Below, piece after piece: positions 32,082-41,656 of a stretch of DNA of 64,000 nt. The DNA is from Actinomycetospora endophytica. GTDB lineage: Bacteria > Actinomycetota > Actinomycetes > Mycobacteriales > Pseudonocardiaceae. The stretch spans positions 868,001 through 932,000 of the forward strand of contig NZ_JAJNDB010000001.1 of NCBI RefSeq assembly GCF_021026375.1, written 5' to 3'. Positions within the stretch are counted from its first letter, which is position 1, and each line of letters starts with the position of its first letter. A model generated the notes under the pieces. That model was not told where the DNA came from, did no database searches, and worked only from the letters and a program-made list of their open reading frames with translations. Made by a program: the position numbers and the translations under genes.

Positions 32082-32980
32082 AGGGCGCGTAGCGCCACGT
32101 CCCTCCCCACCTCGACGGCGTCGCGCAGCCGGGCCTCGTCGGTCTCGAGCTGCCCGACCGCCCGGGTGCCGGCCGGCGGGCGGAGCGCGTGCACGACGTC
32201 GGCGTACGACCCGTCGAGGTCGTCCTCGTCGGCCAGCTGCCGTTCGTAGCGGGTGCGCCAGGCCTCGGCCGCGCCTGGAGCCGAGCGGCGCAGCAGCGCG
32301 CGGGCGAGCAGGTCCCCGGAGCGCCAGGGTGGCGAGACCGGGTCGTCGGCACGCCGGGTGCGCAGCAGCAGCACGTGCGTCGCGCCCTGGGCCAGCGGGG
32401 TGCGGAAGGGCAGCGTCTCGGCCAGGGCGGCGTCGAGGTAGCGCCGGCCCGCGAGCTCGACCGGCGGCCCGCCGAGGATCGGGAGATGGGTCGAGGCGCG
32501 GAGGGCGTCCCGCAGCGTCGCGTCGCCGTGGATGTGATCGAGAAGATCCACCGAGGCACCGGAGTCGGCGTCGGTGGCCATCGGGTGCAGCGGGGTCGCC
32601 GCGGCGCGGACCGCCGCCCAGTCCAGCGGCACGACGCGGCGGTAGAGCTCGTCGACCACCCACCGCATGTCGACCAGGGGCCGCCCCAGCGCCAGCCTCG
32701 GGATGCCGGTCACCCGGTGCATCACCCCGGGCCGGTACCAGGCGGGGATGCCGCGCCCGGTCGCGCCGGCGACGAACCACGCCCCGTTGATCGTGCCCGC
32801 GCTCGCCCCGTACACCGCGTCGAACGCCCCCGAGAGGCCCGCCTCCGCGAGGCCGAGCACCATCCCGCCCGAGAGCGTCGCCCGGGAGCCGCCGCCCTCG
32901 ACGGCGAGCGCCACGCGGTAGGGGTCGTCGCGGTCGCCGCGCTCACGACGCGCACGGAGGATCTCGATCACGGGGTGCAC
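32078..32980 (-). CDS. Patatin-like phospholipase
   Basis: 300-residue lipid acyl hydrolase. The glycine-rich oxyanion loop VEGGGSRATLSGGM is near residues 28-40, the nucleophile is Ser60 in YGASAGTING, and the dyad Asp is probably in RRYLDAALAE near 207. There is no signal peptide. The frame is open to 33118, but the GTG at 32980 begins the family-like sequence; a GTG at 32971 is also possible. It belongs to the bacterial patatin group acting on phospholipids or other esters. Divergent from rarD by about 200 bp. Confidence 0.85.
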   Translation of the reverse strand: MHPVIEILRARRERGDRDDPYRVALAVEGGGSRATLSGGMVLGLAEAGLSGAFDAVYGASAGTINGAWFVAGATGRGIPAWYRPGVMHRVTGIPRLALGRPLVDMRWVVDELYRRVVPLDWAAVRAAATPLHPMATDADSGASVDLLDHIHGDATLRDALRASTHLPILGGPPVELAGRRYLDAALAETLPFRTPLAQGATHVLLLRTRRADDPVSPPWRSGDLLARALLRRSAPGAAEAWRTRYERQLADEDDLDGSYADVVHALRPPAGTRAVGQLETDEARLRDAVEVGRDVALRAL

Positions 32981-33186
32981 GCCGGACGTTCGCGCGCCGG
33001 GGCGTGGCGGGTCGGCGCAGTCGCTGGGTTGATCAGGAGCACAGTACGCAGCCGCTGGAGCCGACCCGGCTGCGCCATGTGCCCCACGCCGGGACGGCGC
33101 AGCGGCGAGCAGCGCCAACCGCGGTGTGCCGCGTCAGACACCGAAGTCGGCTGCGCCGGACGTCGTCGTCGTGATGAAGTCGGGGT

Positions 33187-34131
33187 GTGGCCGACGACGG
33201 TGCACGACCCGGCGCGAGCGATCCGACGGCCGGGCCACCCCGCTCCGGCCTCGTCGCCGCCCTCGGCGCCTACGTCCTCTGGGGCACCTTCCCGGCGTTC
33301 TGGCCGCTGCTCGAGCCCGCCGGGTCGGTGGAGATCCTCGCCCACCGGATCGCCTGGACGCTCGTCGGGATGCTCGTCCTGCTCACCCTGATACGGGGCT
33401 GGTCGCAGCTGCGGGGACAGTCCTGGCGGACGTGGGTGACGATCACCGGCGCCTCCGCCCTCATCACCGTCAACTGGGGCGTCTACATCTGGGGCGTGAC
33501 CCACGGCCGCGTCGTGGAGAGCGCGCTGGGCTACTACATCAACCCGCTGGTGTCGGTGGTGCTCGCGGTCGTCGTGCTCGGGGAGCGGCTGCGGCGGACG
33601 CAGTGGGTGGCGGTCGGGATCGCGACGGCGGCCGTGGCGGTGCTCTGGGCCGGGACGGGCGCGCTGCCGTGGGTGGCCCTCGTCCTCGCGTGCAGCTTCG
33701 GCTTCTACGGGCTGCTCAAGAAGCGGGTGCCGCTGGCGCCGGTCGCCGGGCTCACCGCCGAGGGCTTCCTGCTCGGCCCGATCGCGATCGGCTACCTCGT
33801 CTGGCTCCAGGCGATCGGCACCGGCACGTTCGGCCACGGGAGCGCCCAGACGCTGCTGCTGATCTCCGCGGGCCCGGTCACGGCGATCCCGCTGCTGCTG
33901 TTCGCGGTGGGCGCCCGGCGGCTGCCGCTGGCGACGCTCGGGCTGCTGCAGTACGTGAACCCGACGCTGCAGTTCGTCTGGGGCGTGCTCGTCGACCACG
34001 AGCCGATGCCGCCGGCGCGGTGGGTCGGCTTCGTGCTGGTGTGGATCGCGCTCGCCGTCTTCGCGGTCGAGGGGTGGGCCGCGTCCCGACGGCGGCCCGC
34101 GGTGGCTCAGCCCACGCGCGCGACGGTGTAG
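33187..34131 (+). CDS. rarD: RarD-type EamA-family transporter
   Basis: 314-residue inner-membrane protein with about ten membrane helices in two EamA repeats. RarD signatures are AYVLWGTFPAFWPLL, EILAHRIAWTL, NWGVYIWGVTHGRVVESALGYYINPL written in parts across residues 95-125, and LGLLQYVNPTLQF near the C-terminus. It is a drug/metabolite superfamily exporter; the substrate is undetermined (chloramphenicol sensitivity is named in E. coli). The start is GTG. Its 3' end overlaps the convergent polyprenyl synthase gene by 25 bp. Confidence 0.92.
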   Translation: MADDGARPGASDPTAGPPRSGLVAALGAYVLWGTFPAFWPLLEPAGSVEILAHRIAWTLVGMLVLLTLIRGWSQLRGQSWRTWVTITGASALITVNWGVYIWGVTHGRVVESALGYYINPLVSVVLAVVVLGERLRRTQWVAVGIATAAVAVLWAGTGALPWVALVLACSFGFYGLLKKRVPLAPVAGLTAEGFLLGPIAIGYLVWLQAIGTGTFGHGSAQTLLLISAGPVTAIPLLLFAVGARRLPLATLGLLQYVNPTLQFVWGVLVDHEPMPPARWVGFVLVWIALAVFAVEGWAASRRRPAVAQPTRATV

Positions 34132-35147
34132 TCGAGCAGCGCCGACAACGCCTCCCGCGCCGGACCGGCGGGCACCCCGGCGAGCTCGGCGCGCGCCGCC
34201 TCCGCCTGCGCGTCCAGCGCCGCGCGGGTGCGCGCGAGCCCGTCGGACGCGCGCAGGATGTCGAGGGCCTCGGCGACCACGGCGTCGTCGGTGATCTCCT
34301 TCTCGCCGACCCCGAGCTCGCGCAGCCGGCGGGCGGCCGCGTCGTCGTCGGCGAGAGCGTAGAGCACCGGCAGCGTCGCGACGCCCTCCCGCAGGTCGGT
34401 GCCCGGGGTCTTGCCGGAGTCGCCCGACGGCGACGCGATGTCGATGATGTCGTCCGAGACCTGGAACGCGGTACCGATGATCTCCCCGAAGCGGCCCAAG
34501 GCCTCGACGTGTCCGTCCTCGGCACCCGCGAACATCGCCCCGAAGCGGCCGGCGGTGGCGATCAGCGAGCCGGTCTTCTCCGCGACGACCGCCATGTAGT
34601 GCTCGATCGGGTCGTCGCCGCGCGGCCCGCGTGTCTCCCGCATCTGGCCGGTGACCAGCTCGGCGAAGGTATCGGCGATGATCCGCACCGCCTCGGGGCC
34701 GAGCTGCGAGACCAGCCGCGAGGCGTGGGCGAACAGGTAGTCGCCGGTGAGGATCGCGACGGTGTTGTCCCAGCGGGCGTTCGCGCTCTGGGCGCCGCGG
34801 CGCATCACGGCCTCGTCCATGACGTCGTCGTGGTAGAGCGTCGCGAGGTGCACCAGCTCCACCGAGGTGGCCGCGATCACGACGTCGTCGCTGGTCCCGC
34901 CCGCGGTCTGGGCCGCGAGCAGGGTCAGCAGCGGCCGGAACCGCTTGCCGCCCGCCTCGATGAGGTGCAGCGAGGTGTTCTCGACGAAGCGGTAGTCGCT
35001 GTGGACCTCCCGGCGCAGCAGGTCCTCGACGCGGTCCAGACCCGCCGTCACCTCGGCGGCGAGTGCCTCGTCGCCGATCGGGAGGCCGGCGACCTGCGTC
35101 GCGGCCGTGGGCGTGGAGCCTGCCGGCGAGGAACTCTGCACGGTCAC
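34107..35147 (-). CDS. Long-chain trans-polyprenyl diphosphate synthase
   Basis: 346-residue E-type prenyltransferase. The first aspartate motif DDVMD is at 107-111 and the second DDIID at 232-236; GGKRFRPLL (66-74) binds diphosphate. The fifth residue before the first motif is Ala102, a small residue associated with long products rather than C15-C20. It lies 43 bp downstream of nuoN on the same strand and near menD, menG and menJ. It therefore most likely makes the menaquinone side chain (GrcC/HepB role). The start is GTG. Confidence 0.9.
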   Translation of the reverse strand: MTVQSSSPAGSTPTAATQVAGLPIGDEALAAEVTAGLDRVEDLLRREVHSDYRFVENTSLHLIEAGGKRFRPLLTLLAAQTAGGTSDDVVIAATSVELVHLATLYHDDVMDEAVMRRGAQSANARWDNTVAILTGDYLFAHASRLVSQLGPEAVRIIADTFAELVTGQMRETRGPRGDDPIEHYMAVVAEKTGSLIATAGRFGAMFAGAEDGHVEALGRFGEIIGTAFQVSDDIIDIASPSGDSGKTPGTDLREGVATLPVLYALADDDAAARRLRELGVGEKEITDDAVVAEALDILRASDGLARTRAALDAQAEAARAELAGVPAGPAREALSALLDYTVARVG

Positions 35148-35190
35148 ATTGTCAACCCAACCGGCGTTCGGGACCCGCCGGGTCCGGTCC

Positions 35191-36867
35191 TCAGCCCAGG
35201 AACCGGGCGGCCGCGGCCCAGTCCAGGGCCGCCGTCGGGACCACCCCGAGCAGGAGGGTGACGACGACGCCGAGGGTGATCGACACCGTCGTCAGGGGGC
35301 CGGGGAGGCTCACCGAGGGCCCGTCGGGCGCCGGCGGCGAGAAGTACATCATCACGATGACGCGCAGGTAGAAGAACGCGGCGATCGCGCTGCACACCAG
35401 GCCGACGATGACCAGCGGGGCCTCGCCGTCGCCCAGGCCCGCCGAGAAGACCGCGAACTTCGCCGTGAACCCGCTGGTCAGCGGCACCCCGGCGAGGGCG
35501 AGCAGGCAGAACGAGAGCGCGGCGGCCACCACCGGCGACCGGGTCGCGAGCCCGGCGTACGCCGAGAGGTGGTTGGCCTCGCCGTCGCCGGAGCGCACCA
35601 GCGAGATCAGGCCGAGGATCGCGATCGTCGTGAAGCCGTACGCCAGCAGGTAGAACAGCGTCCCGGACAGGCCGGCCGGGGTGATGGCGAGGCAGCCGAT
35701 CAGCAGGAACCCGGCGTGGGCCACCGAGGAGTAGGCGACCATCCGCTTGAGGTCGGTCTGGGTCAGGCCCAGCACGGTGCCGATGACCATCGAGGCGATC
35801 GCCACGGCCCAGAGCACCCCGCGCCACTCCAGGGCGGTGGGGCCGAACGCGACGAAGAACACCCGCAGGATCGCGCCGAACGCCGCGACCTTCGTGCAGG
35901 CGGCCATGAACGCGGTCACGGGGGTCGGGGCGCCCTGGTAGACGTCCGGGGTCCAGGTGTGGAACGGGCCGACCGACGCCTTGAACATCAGCCCGACGAC
36001 GAGCAGCGCGAGCCCGCCGTAGAGCAGCGAGTCCGAACGGAGCGATCCGGCGGCCGCCGCGGCGATGTCGGAGAGCCGGACCGAGCCCGCGTAGCCGTAG
36101 AGCAGCGCCACGCCGTAGAGGAAGAACGCCGAGGCGAAGGCCCCGAGCAGGAAGTACTTGACCGCCGACTCCTGGGAGAGCACCCGACGACGGCGGGCGA
36201 GCCCGCAGAGCAGGTACAGCGGCAGGCTGAGCACCTCGAGGGCGACGAACATCGTCAGCAGGTCGTTCGCCGCGCAGAACGCGAGCATGCCGCCCAGCGC
36301 GAAGAGCACGAACGGGAAGACCTCGGTGTGCATCTCGGGCGGCGGCGTCGCGGACCCCCGCGACGACCCGGCGCGCCCGGCCCCGTCGGAACCGGAACCG
36401 CCGGCGCCGCCCGCTCCGACCGTGACGGGCGTGCGCGCCCCGGCCCGCTCCTGCGCCTCGGCCAGCGCCTCGGGATCGGCGACGAACGCGCCACCCGCCT
36501 CGACCGAGCGGTCCGCGATCATCAGGACCGAGGGGATGGCGAGGGCGAGCAGGGTGCCCCAGAGGAACAGGCTCACGCTGTCCACCGACAGCGAGCCGGC
36601 GAGCACGATCGTCGCCGGCACCCCGCTCGTCGCCCGCACGATCACCACGACCAGCGCGACGGCGATCGCCGCGAGCGTGAGCACGAGCTGGACGCGGGCC
36701 CGCTGGGCGAGGGGCACGAACGCCTCGACGAGCACGGAGACGCACGCGACGCCGAGGATGATGAACAGCGGCGCCAGCGCCCCGTAGTCCACGCCCAGCG
36801 CGGTGGAGAGCGAGGCGCCCCCCTGCAGCGGGAGCCCCGGCAGCGCAGAGATCACGGTGGGCATCAT
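35191..36867 (-). CDS. nuoN: NADH-quinone oxidoreductase subunit N
   Basis: 558-residue antiporter-like membrane subunit of complex I. Conserved features are ALEVLSLPLYLLCG, the KYFLLGAFASAFFLYG helix, the proton-path lysine in MFKASVGPFHTWTPDVYQGAP, and TQTDLKRMVAYSS. Residues about 120-180 form a Gly/Ser/Ala-rich insert between membrane helices, also present in other actinobacterial NuoN in my recollection. The ATG overlaps the nuoM stop (ATGA). It is the last gene of the nuo operon, with the polyprenyl synthase 43 bp downstream. Confidence 0.96.
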   Translation of the reverse strand: MMPTVISALPGLPLQGGASLSTALGVDYGALAPLFIILGVACVSVLVEAFVPLAQRARVQLVLTLAAIAVALVVVIVRATSGVPATIVLAGSLSVDSVSLFLWGTLLALAIPSVLMIADRSVEAGGAFVADPEALAEAQERAGARTPVTVGAGGAGGSGSDGAGRAGSSRGSATPPPEMHTEVFPFVLFALGGMLAFCAANDLLTMFVALEVLSLPLYLLCGLARRRRVLSQESAVKYFLLGAFASAFFLYGVALLYGYAGSVRLSDIAAAAAGSLRSDSLLYGGLALLVVGLMFKASVGPFHTWTPDVYQGAPTPVTAFMAACTKVAAFGAILRVFFVAFGPTALEWRGVLWAVAIASMVIGTVLGLTQTDLKRMVAYSSVAHAGFLLIGCLAITPAGLSGTLFYLLAYGFTTIAILGLISLVRSGDGEANHLSAYAGLATRSPVVAAALSFCLLALAGVPLTSGFTAKFAVFSAGLGDGEAPLVIVGLVCSAIAAFFYLRVIVMMYFSPPAPDGPSVSLPGPLTTVSITLGVVVTLLLGVVPTAALDWAAAARFLG

Positions 36868-38519
36868 CGGGCGACTCCGTTCGGGCCGACCGGGTCGGCG
36901 ACCCCGACCTCGCTCATGGTGGCGGAGACCGCCGGGTTGATGACGTTCAGCACCGGCTGCGGGAAGAACCCGAGCAGGAAGATCAGCAGGACGAGCGGGG
37001 CGAGCACCCCGATCTCACGTCCGGACAGGTCGCCGAAGCGGGCCCGACGGCGGGCGTCGGCGTCGTCCTCGAGCATGTCGCGCAACCCGCCGTCGGTGGG
37101 CTCGAACGCGACGGCCGATGCCGCTCCGGGTCCCCCGCCGAGCACCGCCTCGCCGCGCAGCGGGCCGGTCATGGTGCGCTGGAAGACCCAGAGCACGTAG
37201 AGCGCGGCGAAGATGATCCCGACGGTCGCGATCACGGTGTAGACGGGTTCGCGTGGCCAGGCGCCGAGCAGCACCAGGAACTCGGACACGAACGAGTTCG
37301 TGCCGGGCAGCGACAGCGTCGTCAGGCCCGCGACGAGGAACAGCCCGGAGAGGACCGGGGCGATGCGCCCGACGCCGCCGTAGTCGGCGATCCGGCTCGA
37401 CCCGCCGCGGGCGGCGAGCATGCCGACGACGAGGAAGAGCATCGCCGTCGAGATGCCGTGGTTGACCATGTAGAGCGCCGACCCGGCCAGCGCCTGCTGC
37501 GAGAACGCGAAGATGCCGAGCCCGATGAACCCGAAGTGGGCGATCGAGGTGTAGGCGACGAAGCGCTTCATGTCGGTCTGCATCGCGGCGAGCAGCGCCC
37601 CGTAGATCACGCCGATCACCGAGAGCACGAGGACGAGCGGCGCGAGGGACTGCGAGGCCAGCGGGAACAGCGGCAGGCAGTAGCGCAGGAATCCGAAGAC
37701 GCCGACCTTGTCCAGGACGCCGACGAGGATGACGCCGCCGCCGATCGGGGCCTCGGCACCGGCGTCGGGCAGCCAGGTGTGCAGCGGCACCAGCGGCGCC
37801 TTGATCGCGAACGCGGCGAAGAAGCCCAGGAAGAGCGGGATCTGCGTGGACAGCGGTAGCTGTGCGGCGAGATGCTGCAGCGTGGCCCAGTCGAAGCTGG
37901 CCTGGCCGAGCCGGGTCCCGCTCGCGACGTAGATCCCGATGACCGACCCGAGCATGATCAGGCCGCCGAGGAACGAGTACAGGAAGAACTTCACGGCCGC
38001 GTACTGCCGTCGGGCCCCGCCGAAGCGCCCGACGATGAAGTACATCGGGACGAGCATGACCTCGAAGAGCACGTAGAACAGGAAGACGTCGGTCGCGGCG
38101 AACAGTGCGACCAGCACCCCCTGCAGCGCGAGCATCAGCGCGACGAAGCCGCCGGCGCCGCGCCCGTCGGGGAACTTCTCCGCGGCGGAGGTGAACGCGG
38201 TGTAGGCGATCACGATCGGCACCAGCACCGCGAGCAGCGCGATCATCGCCAGCGCGATGCCGTCGAGGCCGAGCGCGAACCGGGTGCCGAACGCCGGGAT
38301 CCAGGCGACCGAGATCTCGCCCTGGAACCGGGTCGGCGCCGAGGGCACGAACATCGCCCACACGACGCCGACGAGCACCAGCTCGACGAGCGAGACGACG
38401 AAGCCGATCGCCTTCGCGGCGGCGTCCCCGCCCGGGGACCCGCCGCCGCGCACGAGCACGCCGCAGACCGCCGCCCCGACGAGCGGGAGCAGCACGAGGA
38501 TCAGGACCAGGGCACTCAC
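36864..38519 (-). CDS. nuoM: NADH-quinone oxidoreductase subunit M
   Basis: 551-residue proton-pumping subunit. FYVLFEVMLVPMYFIVGRFG, the helix Lys in FAIKAPLVPLHTWLPDAGAE, the HxxG segment AHFGFIGLGIF and the discontinuous helix MVNHGISTAMLFLVVG are typical. A charged hydrophilic segment (about 480-520, MLEDDADARRRARFGDLSG) precedes the last helix. The GTG overlaps the nuoL stop (GTGA); the longer upstream frame in the same reading phase is nuoL shadow and not used. Confidence 0.96.
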   Translation of the reverse strand: MSALVLILVLLPLVGAAVCGVLVRGGGSPGGDAAAKAIGFVVSLVELVLVGVVWAMFVPSAPTRFQGEISVAWIPAFGTRFALGLDGIALAMIALLAVLVPIVIAYTAFTSAAEKFPDGRGAGGFVALMLALQGVLVALFAATDVFLFYVLFEVMLVPMYFIVGRFGGARRQYAAVKFFLYSFLGGLIMLGSVIGIYVASGTRLGQASFDWATLQHLAAQLPLSTQIPLFLGFFAAFAIKAPLVPLHTWLPDAGAEAPIGGGVILVGVLDKVGVFGFLRYCLPLFPLASQSLAPLVLVLSVIGVIYGALLAAMQTDMKRFVAYTSIAHFGFIGLGIFAFSQQALAGSALYMVNHGISTAMLFLVVGMLAARGGSSRIADYGGVGRIAPVLSGLFLVAGLTTLSLPGTNSFVSEFLVLLGAWPREPVYTVIATVGIIFAALYVLWVFQRTMTGPLRGEAVLGGGPGAASAVAFEPTDGGLRDMLEDDADARRRARFGDLSGREIGVLAPLVLLIFLLGFFPQPVLNVINPAVSATMSEVGVADPVGPNGVAR

Positions 38520-40540
38520 GGGAGCGTCACCGCCAGCAGTGCCGCGACGAGCACGAGGGAGCCTCCCAGCATCGTCAGCGCGTACGAGCGCACGAATCCG
38601 GTCTGGGTGCGCCGGGCCCGGCCCGAGGCACCGCCGAGCAGCGCGGCGGTGCCGTTGACGGCGCCGTCGACCCCCCGGTTGTCGAGGTAGACCAGCGCCC
38701 GGGAGAGCCAGAGGCCGGGGCGGGCGATGAGCCCCTCGTTGATCGCGTTGGCGTAGAGGTCCGCGCGGGCCGCCCGCACCGGCCAGGAGACCCGGACCGG
38801 GCGCTCGACCGGGACCGGCTTGCGCCCGACCGTCAGGTACGCGGTCCCGGCGCCGAGGATCATCAGCACCGACGCGATGCCGGGGACGAGGCCGGTCGGG
38901 ATGACGGCGTCGGAGACCTCGCGGACCGGGCCGATCGCAGGCTCGAGCCAGCCGCCGAGACGCTCCCCGATGACGAGGAACGCGCCCGCGCCGACCGAGC
39001 CGATCGCCAGGATGATCATCGGCACCGTCATCGAGGCCGACGACTCGTGCGGGTGGTACCCGTGCTCGTGACCGGCCGCAGGGGCCTGCGGCGGCGCCTC
39101 GCTCTCCGCCGCGACGTCCCACGGTGCCCGCCGCGGCGTGAGGTCGCGCCACCGCTCGGCGCCGAAGAAGGTCATGAGCATCAGCCGCGTCATGTAGAAC
39201 GCGGTCAGCCCCGCGGCCAGCAGCGCCGCCCCGCCGAGCAGCCAGCCGCGCAGCGGTGAGCCGCCGAGCGAGGCCTCGATGATCATGTCCTTGGTGTAGA
39301 AGCCGGACAGGAACGGAAAACCGATCAGGGCGAGGTATCCGAGGGTGAACGTGGCGAACGTGATCGGCATGTGGCGCCACAGCCCGCCGAAGCGCCGCAT
39401 GTCGGTCTCGTCGGCCATCCCGTGCATCACCGAACCGGCCCCGAGGAAGAGCCCGGCCTTGAAGAAGCCGTGGGCGAGCAGATGCGCGAGGCCGGCCGCG
39501 TAGCCGATCGGGCCGAGGCCCACCGCCAGCATCATGTAGCCGATCTGGCTGACCGTGGAGTACGCCAGGACCTTCTTGATGTCGTCGTAGGCGCACCCGA
39601 CGATCGCGCCGATCAGCAGCGTGATCGCCCCGACGATCGTCACGACCAGCTGGCCCGCCGGGGCGAGGTCGTACAGCGGGTGCGTGCGGGCGACGAGGTA
39701 GACCCCGGCGGTGACCATCGTGGCCGCGTGGATCAGCGCCGACACCGGGGTCGGGCCCTCCATGGCGTCGGGGAGCCAGGCCTGCAGCGGGAACTGACCG
39801 GACTTGCCGCATGCGCCGAGCAGGAGCAGCAGGACGACGGCGGTCACCGTGCCCGTCGACATCTCCCCGGCCCGGGCGAAGATCTCGGTGTACTGGGTCG
39901 TGCCGAACTGCTTGAACAGGATGAAGATCGCGAGCGCCAGGCCGACGTCGCCGACGCGGTTCATCAGGAACGCCTTCTTCGCCGCGCTCGCCGCGAGCGG
40001 GCGGGCGACGTAGAAGCCGATGAGCAGGTACGACGCCAGGCCGACGCCCTCCCACCCGAGGTAGAGGGTCAGGAAGCCGTTGCCCAGGACCAGGATCAGC
40101 ATCGACGCGACGAACAGGTTGAGCATCGCGAAGAACTTGCGCCGGTGCGGGTCGTGGCTCATGTAGCCCACGGAGTAGATGTGGATCAGCGAGCCGACTC
40201 CGGTGATCAGCAGGACGAACGTCAGCGACAGCGGGTCGAGGCGCAGCCCGAACTCCACGGTGAGCGATCCGGAGCCGAACCACTCGTAGAGCGGCAGGTC
40301 GCGGACGCGCTCCTCGCCGGGCAGGGCGAGGGCACCGAAGAACAGCACCAGGCCGTAGACGAACGACAGCACCACCGTCGCCACCCCGATGAGGTGGCCG
40401 AACCGGTCGGTGCGACGCCCTCCGAGGAAGAGCACCAGTGCGCCGAGCGCAGGCAGCGCGACGAGGATCCACGCAGCGGATCCGGCGCCGGACGCGGGGC
40501 CGACGGGCGGCAGCGCGTCTGCCGCGAGCAGGGTGTGCAT
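38516..40540 (-). CDS. nuoL: NADH-quinone oxidoreductase subunit L
   Basis: 674-residue distal pump subunit. VGSLIHIYSVGYMSHDP, LGWEGVGLASYLLIGFY, SGQFPLQAWLPDAMEGPTPV (proton-path Lys region) and HAATMVTAGVYLVAR are hallmarks, with the long lateral helix near the C-terminus. A His-rich hydrophilic loop (GHEHGYHPHESSA, about residues 488-500) precedes membrane helix 14-15. The ATG lies 10 bp after nuoK. Homologous to MrpA encoded 18 kb away in this window. Confidence 0.96.
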   Translation of the reverse strand: MHTLLAADALPPVGPASGAGSAAWILVALPALGALVLFLGGRRTDRFGHLIGVATVVLSFVYGLVLFFGALALPGEERVRDLPLYEWFGSGSLTVEFGLRLDPLSLTFVLLITGVGSLIHIYSVGYMSHDPHRRKFFAMLNLFVASMLILVLGNGFLTLYLGWEGVGLASYLLIGFYVARPLAASAAKKAFLMNRVGDVGLALAIFILFKQFGTTQYTEIFARAGEMSTGTVTAVVLLLLLGACGKSGQFPLQAWLPDAMEGPTPVSALIHAATMVTAGVYLVARTHPLYDLAPAGQLVVTIVGAITLLIGAIVGCAYDDIKKVLAYSTVSQIGYMMLAVGLGPIGYAAGLAHLLAHGFFKAGLFLGAGSVMHGMADETDMRRFGGLWRHMPITFATFTLGYLALIGFPFLSGFYTKDMIIEASLGGSPLRGWLLGGAALLAAGLTAFYMTRLMLMTFFGAERWRDLTPRRAPWDVAAESEAPPQAPAAGHEHGYHPHESSASMTVPMIILAIGSVGAGAFLVIGERLGGWLEPAIGPVREVSDAVIPTGLVPGIASVLMILGAGTAYLTVGRKPVPVERPVRVSWPVRAARADLYANAINEGLIARPGLWLSRALVYLDNRGVDGAVNGTAALLGGASGRARRTQTGFVRSYALTMLGGSLVLVAALLAVTLP

Positions 40541-40550
40541 CCGGCTCCCG

Positions 40551-40850
40551 TCAGTACTTGAGGAGGTTCGCGTCGTCCACCGAGGCGGTCCGTCGCGTGC
40601 GGAAGATGGACATGATGATCGAGAGGCCGACGACGACCTCCGCGGCCGCGACGACCATGACGAAGAACGCCATGACCTGGCCGTCGAGCGAACCGTTGAT
40701 GCGCGCGAAGGTGACCAGCGAGAGGTTCACCGCGTTGAGCATGAGCTCGATGCACATGAACACGACGATCGCGTTGCGCCGCACGAGCACCCCGACGGTG
40801 CCGATGGCGAACAGGATGGCGGACAGCAGCAGGTAGTTCGTGGGGCTCAC
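40551..40850 (-). CDS. nuoK: NADH-quinone oxidoreductase subunit K
   Basis: 99 residues, three membrane helices, the usual length. [13 protein letters not shown] carries the conserved Glu in helix 2 and [11 protein letters not shown] the one in helix 3, both on the central proton axis. The GTG overlaps the nuoJ stop. Related to MrpC further along. Confidence 0.96.
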   Translation of the reverse strand: MSPTNYLLLSAILFAIGTVGVLVRRNAIVVFMCIELMLNAVNLSLVTFARINGSLDGQVMAFFVMVVAAAEVVVGLSIIMSIFRTRRTASVDDANLLKY

Positions 40851-41656
40851 GCCTGGCTCCCCTGGATCTCGCCCTGGCCGTGGTGGGCCTCGTGGTCACG
40901 CGCGTGCTGGTCGTGCTCGTCGCCCGCGTGGGCGAGCTCGGCGGAGTGGCCGAGCCGCTCGCGGGCGGTCGCCTCGATGATCGAGGAGAGCGACTCCGGG
41001 GCGATCGAGCCGTCGGGCAGCAGCGCCGGGGTGGCCACCGAGTCGCCGGTGGCGAACACCCCGGGCCCGGAGCGGGAGCCCTGCTTCTCGAGCGGGCCGA
41101 GCAGCCGCTCGGTCACCCGCTCCCGCTGGGTGATGACCTTGGCCTTGGCCCGCCCCGCGAACGTGTAGACCATCGCCCCGAGCGCCCCGGTGATGATCAG
41201 CGCCGAGGTGAGCTCGAAGGCGAGCAGGTAGCGCTGGTAGATCAGCAGGCCGAGGTTGCCGACGTTGGAGCCGGGCGCGGGCCCGGTCGCCAGCGGCACC
41301 ACCACCGAGTTCGCCACCGCGCCGAGGAGCAGCGCCGCGAACCCGATGCCGAGGATCGCGGCCGCGACCCGCTGGCCGCGCAGCACCTCGACGACGGAGT
41401 CCGACGCGTCCCGGCCGACCATCATCAGCACGAAGACGAACAGCATCATGATCGCGCCGGTGTAGACGATGATCTGGGTGAAGCCCAGGAACGGCGCGGA
41501 CTGGACCATGTACAGCCCGCCGAGCGAGAGCATGGTCAGCACCAGCCACAGCGCGGAGTGCACCGCGTTGCGGGCGAACACCATCCCGAGGCCGCCGGCC
41601 AGGGCGATCGGCCCGAGGATCCAGAAGGCGACGGCCTCGCCGGTCGAGGTGGTCAT
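40847..41656 (-). CDS. nuoJ: NADH-quinone oxidoreductase subunit J with His-rich tail
   Basis: 269-residue subunit, longer than the roughly 180-200 residues typical of many bacteria. Five membrane helices occupy about 1-170, including the pi-bulge helix [20 protein letters not shown]. The rest is a hydrophilic extension ending [20 protein letters not shown], rich in His, Asp and Glu. The ATG overlaps the nuoI stop (ATGA). Core assignment is secure; the tail's role is unknown. Confidence 0.95.
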   Translation of the reverse strand: MTTSTGEAVAFWILGPIALAGGLGMVFARNAVHSALWLVLTMLSLGGLYMVQSAPFLGFTQIIVYTGAIMMLFVFVLMMVGRDASDSVVEVLRGQRVAAAILGIGFAALLLGAVANSVVVPLATGPAPGSNVGNLGLLIYQRYLLAFELTSALIITGALGAMVYTFAGRAKAKVITQRERVTERLLGPLEKQGSRSGPGVFATGDSVATPALLPDGSIAPESLSSIIEATARERLGHSAELAHAGDEHDQHARDHEAHHGQGEIQGSQA

